A DNA stretch of 11,128 nt. Source: an uncultured Bacteroidales bacterium (GTDB lineage: Bacteria > Bacteroidota > Bacteroidia > Bacteroidales > WCHB1-69). The position numbers and the translations under genes were made by a program. Below the pieces are notes generated by a model. The model had not been told where the DNA came from. It was given only the letters and a program-made list of their open reading frames with translations, and ran no database searches. The DNA lies in contig ONXT01000031.1 in NCBI GenBank assembly GCA_900321845.1, forward strand, positions 1-11,128, in the 5' to 3' direction. This document shows positions 5,928 through 11,128 of the stretch, in pieces. Numbering within the stretch: position 1 is the first letter of the stretch; every line of letters starts with the position of its first letter.

Positions 5928-5956
5928 CTTACAAAGAAATCCACAAATCAAAAACT

Positions 5957-6559
5957 ATGGGACAATTATATGATATGTTAACGGAAGATGCGCGCTTTTC
6001 GGAATCGCTGAAAGCGTGCATGAATTGTGGAATTTGCACAGCCATCTGCCCGGCGGCGGAATTTTTCGATTACGACCCGCGGCAGATTTGCGACATGGTG
6101 CAAAGGAAAGACGAGAACGAGATTGAGACTTTGCTGAGGTCGGAAACAATCTGGTTGTGCGGACAGTGCATGTCGTGCAAGGCGCGCTGTCCCCGTGGCA
6201 ATGCCCCCGGCGAGGTCATCACCATCCTCCGCAAGTACGCGCAGAAACTCGGCTATTACGACGAGAAAATCCACGAGCAGCAGTACCGGATCTCCGCCAC
6301 GCAAGGCCGGCACATCCTGGAAACCGGCTATTGCGTCCACCCCGACATCGTCTATCCCGAACTCCATCCGGAGCAGGGACCGATTTGGAAGTGGTACACG
6401 GAGAACATTGCCGACTTGGCCCCGAAGATGGGAGCGAACTATCACGGCGAAGGCCCCGGCGCGCTGCGCAAAATCCACCAGAAAAACCTTGACGAAATCC
6501 GCAAGATCTACGAGATCACCGGCGGCCTCGACCTGATGGAGAAACTTACGGAAGAATAA
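5957..6559 (+). CDS. HdrC-like protein with two [4Fe-4S] clusters and a C-terminal extension
   Basis: This 200-residue protein carries two ferredoxin-type cluster motifs: CMNCGICTAICP (C21, C24, C27, C31) and CGQCMSCKARCPRG (C68, C71, C74, C78). The spacing and the helix between them (IETLLRSETIWLC) match heterodisulfide reductase subunit C, which passes electrons between the HdrA flavoprotein and the HdrB disulfide-reducing site. Typical HdrC proteins are near 180-190 residues. Here the last about 110 residues form a charged extension without cysteine clusters that includes EQGPIWKWYTENIADLAPK, probably a docking region. No signal peptide or membrane segment is seen, so it is cytoplasmic. 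It opens the Hdr part of the operon and is followed 59 bp later by a second, shorter HdrC-like gene. Confidence 0.85.
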   Translation: MGQLYDMLTEDARFSESLKACMNCGICTAICPAAEFFDYDPRQICDMVQRKDENEIETLLRSETIWLCGQCMSCKARCPRGNAPGEVITILRKYAQKLGYYDEKIHEQQYRISATQGRHILETGYCVHPDIVYPELHPEQGPIWKWYTENIADLAPKMGANYHGEGPGALRKIHQKNLDEIRKIYEITGGLDLMEKLTEE

Positions 6560-6618
6560 ATCATCTCCAAAACATCAAACAACCCAACCCAAAACAACTC
6601 AACGATTCATAACAACCC

Positions 6619-6951
6619 ATGTCAGTCAATTTCGGATACTCCATCGCGCCCACCCGCGCCATCAACTACGACAACTGCGATTTCAGCAAACTCCACGAGC
6701 TGGAACAGGCAGTGCCCTCGTTCAAAAGATGCATCAACTGCGGCGCATGTACCGCCACCTGCAGCGCACAGCAGTTCACATCCTTCAACATCAGGAAAAT
6801 CAAGACGTTATGTATGGACGGACAGTATGAATCCCTCGGCAAGGAGCTGAAAAAATGCATGCTCTGCGGCAAATGCACCCTTGTTTGCCCTCGCGGACTC
6901 GCTCTGCGCCCCATCATCATGACTATGAGAAAAATTTTTGTAACCAAGTAA
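6619..6951 (+). CDS. Second, minimal HdrC-like ferredoxin
   Basis: This 110-residue protein has two [4Fe-4S] motifs: CINCGACTATCSAQ (C38, C41, C44, C48) and CMLCGKCTLVCPRG (C80, C83, C86, C90). The usual Pro after the fourth Cys is missing in the first site (TCSA). The order and the helix between (LGKELKKCMLC) match the core of HdrC. It is shorter than the preceding paralogue because it lacks the C-terminal extension. It should be an electron carrier or wire subunit between the soluble flavoprotein and the membrane fusion protein. The membrane gene starts six bases after its stop, implying translational coupling and a tight physical partnership. The 59 bp upstream contain just one G, leaving an unstructured C/A-rich leader instead of a Shine-Dalgarno. 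Confidence 0.85.
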   Translation: MSVNFGYSIAPTRAINYDNCDFSKLHELEQAVPSFKRCINCGACTATCSAQQFTSFNIRKIKTLCMDGQYESLGKELKKCMLCGKCTLVCPRGLALRPIIMTMRKIFVTK

Positions 6952-6957
6952 TTCGCT

Positions 6958-8736
6958 ATGGAAACTTCCAATCCCTATTTCAGTCCTTTTGTACTGCCGT
7001 TCGTACTTGGAGCCATTTTTCTTCTCGGCATCTGCGTATGGAAATTCGTAAGATGGTTCAAGCATTTCGACCGCCTTCAACGCGCCATCATCCGGAAGAA
7101 TCTCCTTTCATGGAAAATCATCCCCGCCCTATGGGAGATGTTCCGCGAGGGGATTCTGCACGTCCGAATCTGGCGAAAGAACCTCATGCTCGGCTATATG
7201 CACTCCAGCATCGCACTCGGCTGGTTCATGCTGATTCTGGTCGGCTTCATCGAGTCGCACATGACTCCCGCCTCCTCCCACCCCTTCTGGATGGCCATCT
7301 TCTATCGCTTCTTCATCACCACACACCAGACCTTCCCCGGCGCGCAAGTGCTCACCTTCATCATGGAACTGATGCTGATCTATGTGCTTTCCGGCATCCT
7401 GCTCGCCGTGGTCAAGAAAATCTATTCCCGCATTTTGGGAATGAAGAAGACCACGAAGCACATCCTCATCGACCGCTTCGCGAAGGCTTTCCTGTGGCTG
7501 ATTTTCCCGTTGCGACTGCTCTCGGAAGTGCTTGCCGCGAGCCGCTTCCAGAATGGCGGCTTCTTTACAGGCTTCCTCGGAGACCTCATCCCGCCAAGCA
7601 ACGAGTACTTTCTGCTGCTCTCATGGACCCTATACTCCTGCGCCCTCTGCGGTTTCTTCGTCACCCTCCCCTTCTCCCGCTATATGCACATCTTCTCTGA
7701 ATTGCTCCTGATTTATTTCCGCAAGATGGGTGTGCGCGAAAAGAGCGAACGGACTGGTTACACGATGTACGAACTCAACGCCTGCTCCCGCTGCGGTATG
7801 TGCATCGACAATTGCCCGTTGAACAAGGAACTGGGGCACAATGATGTGCAGTCGGTCTATTTCCTTCGGAATCTTCGTCAGAAGAAATCGCCGATACGGG
7901 TGGCTGACGACTGTCTGATGTGCCAGCGCTGCGCCTCCGACTGCCCCGTCAACATCGACTTGATGGCGATACGGCAGCAGGAACGCAACAAGCACGAGAT
8001 GGATACAGCCGACAACTACGGCTACCTCGATACCGTTCAGCCCTTTAACGCCATCGGACGTGTGGGTTATTTCGGCGGGTGCATGTCGCATCTTACGCCT
8101 GGCGTCCCGGAGGCGATGAAAGCCATCTTCGAAGCCGCCGGCCAGAAGTATTGGTACATGGACGAAGACCGCACAATGTGCTGTGGCCGTCCGCTGCTCC
8201 AACAGGGCTTCAACCGCCAAGCCGCCGACTTGCGCCGCAAACTGACCGAGATGATCAACAAGTCGAAAATAACGATGCTCATCACCTCATGCCCAATTTG
8301 TTATCAGTCATTTAAGAAAGAATACAAACTCAGAATCCCCGTTATTCATCATACGGAATACATTGCGATGTTGCTGAAGACCGGCCGCATCAAGGTGCGC
8401 AAGGACGATGTCCGCACGGTTTACCACGACCCATGCGAACTGGGGCGCGGCTGCGGCATCTACAAGGAACCGCGCGAAGTGCTGAAGGCCACCACACACC
8501 TCGTCAAGGCAAAACAGGAAAAAGAGGACAGCTTGTGCTGCGGCATCAACCTTGGGGACACACTGCTCGACATCGACCAGCAGACACTCATCCGCAACGC
8601 CGCCTTCCAGAACCTGATGTACAAACATCCCGACCAGATTGCCACTGCCTGCCCGATGTGCAAGAAAGCCTTCGCCCACGCCTCCGAATTTCCTGTGAAG
8701 GACATCGCAGAAATCGTGCGGGAAAACCTGAAATAG
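6958..8736 (+). CDS. Membrane HdrE-HdrC-HdrD fusion (DsrM/DsrK-like): cytochrome-b domain, 2x[4Fe-4S], two CCG domains
   Basis: This 592-residue protein joins three modules. Residues 1-255 are membrane-embedded, with segments near 11-33, 78-100, 130-153, 172-193 and 218-252. H82 (GYMHSSIALGW) and H244 (PFSRYMHIFSE) are placed like haem-b ligands in NarI/HdrE/DsrM. A ferredoxin part follows: CSRCGMCIDNCP (276-287) and CLMCQRCASDCP (319-330). The C-terminal half has two CCG domains, C375/CC408-409/C445-C448 and C493/CC527-528/C565-C568. Each fits C-x(31-39)-CCG-x(33-36)-CxxC for a noncubane [4Fe-4S] cluster. In methanogens (HdrDE) and sulfate reducers (DsrMK) these parts are separate subunits that move electrons between a membrane quinone-like carrier and a cytoplasmic disulfide. 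Here the likely partner is menaquinone on one side and a soluble thiol/disulfide or Fe-S protein on the other. HdrB follows after 80 bp. Confidence 0.85.
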   Translation: METSNPYFSPFVLPFVLGAIFLLGICVWKFVRWFKHFDRLQRAIIRKNLLSWKIIPALWEMFREGILHVRIWRKNLMLGYMHSSIALGWFMLILVGFIESHMTPASSHPFWMAIFYRFFITTHQTFPGAQVLTFIMELMLIYVLSGILLAVVKKIYSRILGMKKTTKHILIDRFAKAFLWLIFPLRLLSEVLAASRFQNGGFFTGFLGDLIPPSNEYFLLLSWTLYSCALCGFFVTLPFSRYMHIFSELLLIYFRKMGVREKSERTGYTMYELNACSRCGMCIDNCPLNKELGHNDVQSVYFLRNLRQKKSPIRVADDCLMCQRCASDCPVNIDLMAIRQQERNKHEMDTADNYGYLDTVQPFNAIGRVGYFGGCMSHLTPGVPEAMKAIFEAAGQKYWYMDEDRTMCCGRPLLQQGFNRQAADLRRKLTEMINKSKITMLITSCPICYQSFKKEYKLRIPVIHHTEYIAMLLKTGRIKVRKDDVRTVYHDPCELGRGCGIYKEPREVLKATTHLVKAKQEKEDSLCCGINLGDTLLDIDQQTLIRNAAFQNLMYKHPDQIATACPMCKKAFAHASEFPVKDIAEIVRENLK

Positions 8737-8816
8737 AAGCCCCGAAACCCGACATTGGCTGAAATCACAAACCACCTCATCCATCATACATTCAAAAGCA
8801 AAACCTATTCTGCACT

Positions 8817-9872
8817 ATGACAAAGCGTTATTGGAATGCATATCAAAAAGAGATAGCCGAAGACCATTACTTTTACGAAAGAAGTTGTATTCGGCAGACG
8901 TTTTTCCCCGGTTCTGAAGCCGCTTTTCTGCGTATCATGCGCGAAGAATTGCACAAGGACATCAAAGACGAGGCGAACCAGCACACCTGCACCGGCATCG
9001 GCTACCACAGCGACATTGTGCCACTGGAAACCACGATGACCGTGGTGGCGCGTCTCTTCTCCCTGATGCAAGAGGACGGCTACACAAACTATGTGCCGTC
9101 GTGCGTGACCTCTTTCGGCATTTTTTCCGAAATGATCGACATCTGGGAACACCAGCCAGAGATGCTGGAAAAGACCCGCGAGAACCTCTACAAGGCCACT
9201 GGCCGCGAATTTGCCATTCCAAGCAACCTCGCCCACCCCTCCGACATCATCTACAAGTTTCGCGAGGAGCTGAAAAAGAACATGAAGTACCAATTGGTGA
9301 ACCGCTTTACGGGCAAACCTCTCCGCGTGGTGGAACACGTGGGCTGCCATTATGCCAAAATCTTCCCCGAAAGAGGGATTGGCAACGCGGAATTTCCCTA
9401 CGTACTCGCCGGCATGATCGAGTCGTGGGGCGGTGAGGTAGTTGACTATCCGGAGCGCCGCCACTGCTGCGGCTTCGGTTTCCGCCATTATCTCTTGCAG
9501 GAAAACCGCGGCTACTCCATCGCCAACTCAAAGAAGAAGTTCGAGTCGATGGAGCCCTACGAACCCGACTTCATCGTCTGCAACTGCCCAGGCTGCACCA
9601 TGTTCATGGACAAATGGCAGTACACCATCGCCGAAATGGAAAACAAGACTTACGACAAAGAGGGATACGGCATCCCGGTACTCACCTACGAAGAGATGGC
9701 CGGCCTGCTGCTCGGCTACGACCCGTGGGAACTCGGCCTTCAAATCCATCAGGTGCAGGCCGAAAATCTGATGAATAAAATCGGTATCAAGTACAATCCC
9801 GATGAAAAGTACCGAGGTGTGAACGGCAAGATACTCCCGAAGCCCGAACGTCCTTCCGTTTTAAAACAATAA
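8817..9872 (+). CDS. HdrB-like protein with one intact CCG cluster site and one degenerate site
   Basis: This 351-residue protein resembles heterodisulfide reductase subunit B, which holds two noncubane [4Fe-4S] clusters that split disulfides. The second half is canonical: C177 (HVGCHYAKIFP), HCCGFG at 216-221 and CNCPGC at 255-260. The first half keeps the outline but loses key cysteines. FFPGS (29-33) replaces FPGC, TCTG (57-60) replaces CCG, and PSCVTSF (94-100) lacks the second Cys of CxxC. So only one noncubane cluster is expected unless C24, C58 and C96 are used in another way. No signal peptide or membrane segment is seen; it is cytoplasmic. The gene starts 80 bp after the membrane fusion gene and HdrA follows 50 bp later. 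Its partner proteins suggest it reduces a disulfide or receives electrons from HdrC; substrate unknown. Confidence 0.85.
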   Translation: MTKRYWNAYQKEIAEDHYFYERSCIRQTFFPGSEAAFLRIMREELHKDIKDEANQHTCTGIGYHSDIVPLETTMTVVARLFSLMQEDGYTNYVPSCVTSFGIFSEMIDIWEHQPEMLEKTRENLYKATGREFAIPSNLAHPSDIIYKFREELKKNMKYQLVNRFTGKPLRVVEHVGCHYAKIFPERGIGNAEFPYVLAGMIESWGGEVVDYPERRHCCGFGFRHYLLQENRGYSIANSKKKFESMEPYEPDFIVCNCPGCTMFMDKWQYTIAEMENKTYDKEGYGIPVLTYEEMAGLLLGYDPWELGLQIHQVQAENLMNKIGIKYNPDEKYRGVNGKILPKPERPSVLKQ

Positions 9873-9922
9873 CCACCATTCGTCCCACCCATTACAAGAA
9901 TCAGTTCACTAAAATAAAAGAT

Positions 9923-10924
9923 ATGAAAAAAATAGCCATCATCGGAGCCGGCCCCGCAGGCATTGAGGCGGCTTCCATCTTAGCCAGCCACGACTGCGAA
10001 GTGCAACTTTTCGAGAAATCCGCAGACACGCTGTCCAATATCACCGACAAGGCATTCCTCTTCCCCGACTTCTCCTCTGCGCAGGAACTCGCCAACAAAC
10101 TGAACTCCCAACTGCTGAATGACAAAATCAAAGTCATCCTCAATACTGAAATCGTTGATATCAAGAAAGATAACGATGACTTCAAAATAATTGACCGCGA
10201 CGGAAAGACTTACGTGGCCGATAAGGTGTTGATAACGACCGGCTACAATGTTTTTGACGCGCATCGCAAAGAGGAACTCGGCTATGGAATTTACAAGGGT
10301 GTCATCACCTCCTTGGATATGGAGCGTATGATCCGGCACAAGCAGATCACCAATTCCATTGGCGAGGAACCTGAGAAGGTGGTCTTCCTGCAATGCGTGG
10401 GCTCGCGCGACGAGAAGTCGGGCAACCACTACTGCTCCAAAGTGTGCTGCGTAACGGCTGTGAAACAAGCTATTGAGGTGCGCAAGCAGTTGCCCAAGGC
10501 GCAAATCTACGTCTTCTACATGGATTTGCGAATGTGGGGACAAGGTTTTGAAGAGCTTTACCGCGAAGCGCAGGAGAAATACGACATCCGTTTTGTGCGC
10601 GGCAGGATTTCCGAAGCGTCCGCCACATTCGACAGCAGAGTTCAGATCAAATCCGAGGACACACTCATCGGGCAGCCGCTGAAAATGACGACCGATTTGC
10701 TGGTGCTGATGGTTGGAATGGAGCCATCGAAAGGCACGCGCACCCTTGCGGAAAACTGCGGCATCGCCGGCCCGTACAAGTTCATTGCCAGCGAAGGACC
10801 TCACACCAACGACAACAATACTGCTACCGAAGGGATCTTCGTGGCAGGTACCGCCAAGCGCCCGATGAGCATCCGCGACACCCTCACCGATGCCACTGCG
10901 GCCGCTCTGGAAATGCTGAAGTAG
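9923..10924 (+). CDS. Minimal HdrA-like FAD protein (lacks ferredoxin domains)
   Basis: This 333-residue flavoprotein begins with an FAD-binding motif, IIGAGPAGIEAA (6-17), and ends with the matching GIFVAGTAKRPMSIRDT segment (304-320). The middle has the HdrA signature QCVGSRDEKSGNHYCSKVCC (157-176), with C158, C171, C175 and C176 as likely ligands of an Fe-S cluster beside the flavin. YVFYMDLRMWGQGFEELY (196-213) follows, which is also typical of HdrA. HdrA in methanogens is the electron-bifurcating subunit, usually about 650 residues with extra ferredoxin domains. Here those are absent, so electrons must pass through the separate HdrC-like proteins, and bifurcation is not assured. It is the last gene of the operon; no FlxABCD, MvhD or formate dehydrogenase gene follows, and the next gene is lysS. 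NAD(P)H is a plausible donor, by inference. Confidence 0.87.
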   Translation: MKKIAIIGAGPAGIEAASILASHDCEVQLFEKSADTLSNITDKAFLFPDFSSAQELANKLNSQLLNDKIKVILNTEIVDIKKDNDDFKIIDRDGKTYVADKVLITTGYNVFDAHRKEELGYGIYKGVITSLDMERMIRHKQITNSIGEEPEKVVFLQCVGSRDEKSGNHYCSKVCCVTAVKQAIEVRKQLPKAQIYVFYMDLRMWGQGFEELYREAQEKYDIRFVRGRISEASATFDSRVQIKSEDTLIGQPLKMTTDLLVLMVGMEPSKGTRTLAENCGIAGPYKFIASEGPHTNDNNTATEGIFVAGTAKRPMSIRDTLTDATAAALEMLK

Positions 10925-10970
10925 GTTCAAAATTTAATCAGCAACCACGTATCATTAATCATTAATTTTG

Positions 10971-10978
10971 TACTTTTG
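10971..10978 (+). promoter_or_regulatory. Bacteroidota -7 box (TACTTTTG) upstream of lysS
   Basis: TACTTTTG fits TAnnTTTG. The preceding 20 bases are AT-rich and include a tandem 7-mer, ATCATTA twice at 10951-10964. I see no clear TTTG at the -33 distance. Transcription would start near 10983-10986, giving lysS a leader of about 70 bases and separating it from the Hdr operon. No intrinsic terminator is visible between the HdrA stop and this box. Confidence 0.65.
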
Positions 10979-10990
10979 CAACGTATTTTT

Positions 10991-11029
10991 ATCGATGGCT
11001 AATTCATTAAAAATCAACACACCATCGAT
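10991..11029 (+). repeat. 8-bp inverted repeat in the lysS leader
   Basis: ATCGATGG (10991-10998) and CCATCGAT (11022-11029) are exact reverse complements separated by 23 bases. In RNA they could pair into a hairpin that hides the ATG of the small upstream ORF at 10995. There is no U run after it, so it is not a standard terminator. It could be a regulatory fold or an operator; the sequence does not decide. Confidence 0.45.
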
Positions 11030-11048
11030 TATTTTCACAGATAAATAA
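10995..11048 (+). CDS. Possible 17-codon leader ORF upstream of lysS
   Basis: ATG at 10995 opens a frame encoding MANSLKINTPSIIFTDK and stops with TAA five bases before the lysS ATG. It would begin about 10 bases after the expected transcript start. It contains two lysine codons, and the last sense codon before the stop is AAA, for lysine, the substrate of the enzyme encoded downstream. That would suit a leader peptide sensing charged tRNA-Lys, but two Lys in 17 residues in an AT-rich region is not striking. There is no visible ribosome-binding site, though this is normal in Bacteroidota. Confidence 0.25.
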   Translation: MANSLKINTPSIIFTDK

Positions 11049-11053
11049 TTATT

Positions 11054-11128
11054 ATGGCAGCAGAATTATCCGAACAAGAAGTTATCAGAAGAAAGAAAAT
11101 AGACGATTTCGCCAACCTCGGCGTGGAA
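11054..11128 (+). CDS. lysS: Lysine--tRNA ligase, N-terminus only (3' end outside window)
   Basis: Twenty-five codons are visible, giving MAAELSEQEVIRRKKIDDF followed by ANLGVE. The LSEQEVIRRxKxxxxxxxGVE pattern is the start of class II lysyl-tRNA synthetases, which charge tRNA-Lys; the usual continuation is a Pro-Tyr after GVE or GIE. The fragment ends at the window edge with no sign of a break. The start is supported by this N-terminal match and by an A/T-rich leader without another in-frame ATG nearby. The gene has its own probable promoter at 10971 and is most likely unrelated to the Hdr operon upstream. Assignment rests on a short fragment, hence not full confidence. Confidence 0.8.
   Translation, partial: MAAELSEQEVIRRKKIDDFANLGVE

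Noticed and set aside
4797..5951. 384-residue open frame on the minus strand opposite the VOC gene
   Set aside because: It has no recognisable domain and mirrors the codon pattern of the well-supported VOC gene.
9980..10930. 316-residue open frame on the minus strand opposite HdrA
   Set aside because: A shadow of the HdrA gene, whose FAD and cysteine motifs are clear on the plus strand.
10925..10970. Terminator after the Hdr operon
   Set aside because: No stem with a U run could be found; termination here may be Rho-dependent or lie elsewhere.

Overview
The window looks like chromosomal DNA from an anaerobic member of the Bacteroidota, most likely order Bacteroidales. Three promoter-like sites carry the Bacteroidota -7 box (TAnnTTTG) rather than an E. 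coli type -10. Ribosome-binding sites are weak or absent. Several proteins (the TPR tail, the MurL-type enzyme, the DnaQ-like exonuclease, the YKYEA-repeat protein) read like Bacteroidales versions of their families. No tRNA, rRNA, CRISPR, integrase or transposase was seen, and no gap between genes exceeds about 175 bases.

Layout. (1) 2-1702, plus strand: the 3' end of a TPR-type protein, a strong intrinsic terminator, then a YitT-family membrane protein and an S4-domain RNA-binding protein. (2) 1659-3800, minus strand: a compact operon read right to left, encoding a small exported protein built from six copies of a YKY[ED]A repeat, a DEDDh exonuclease with an altered motif II, and a MurL-type PP-loop epimerase for peptidoglycan precursors. 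Its 3' end overlaps the S4 gene by 44 bp. (3) 3801-3973: a divergent promoter region with two outward-facing -7 boxes that form an exact 11-bp inverted repeat; between them lies a short stretch resembling an orphan gene tail. (4) 3974-10924, plus strand: a probable seven-gene operon of SDR oxidoreductase, double-domain VOC protein, two HdrC-like ferredoxins, a membrane cytochrome-b/ferredoxin/HdrD fusion, an HdrB-like protein and a minimal HdrA-like flavoprotein. (5) 10925-11128: a leader region with a -7 box, an inverted repeat and a 17-codon upstream ORF, then the start of lysS.

The main system is the heterodisulfide-reductase-like cluster (5957-10924). It combines soluble HdrA/B/C-type parts with a membrane HdrE+HdrC+HdrD fusion (DsrM plus DsrK in one chain). 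That suggests a complex linking a soluble thiol/disulfide, NAD(P)H or ferredoxin couple to the menaquinone pool. HdrB has only one intact CCG cluster site, HdrA lacks its usual ferredoxin domains, and no FlxABCD, MvhD or formate dehydrogenase partner is visible. Substrate and direction of electron flow cannot be read from the sequence. The SDR and VOC genes just upstream on the same strand may belong to the same pathway; that is inference from position only.
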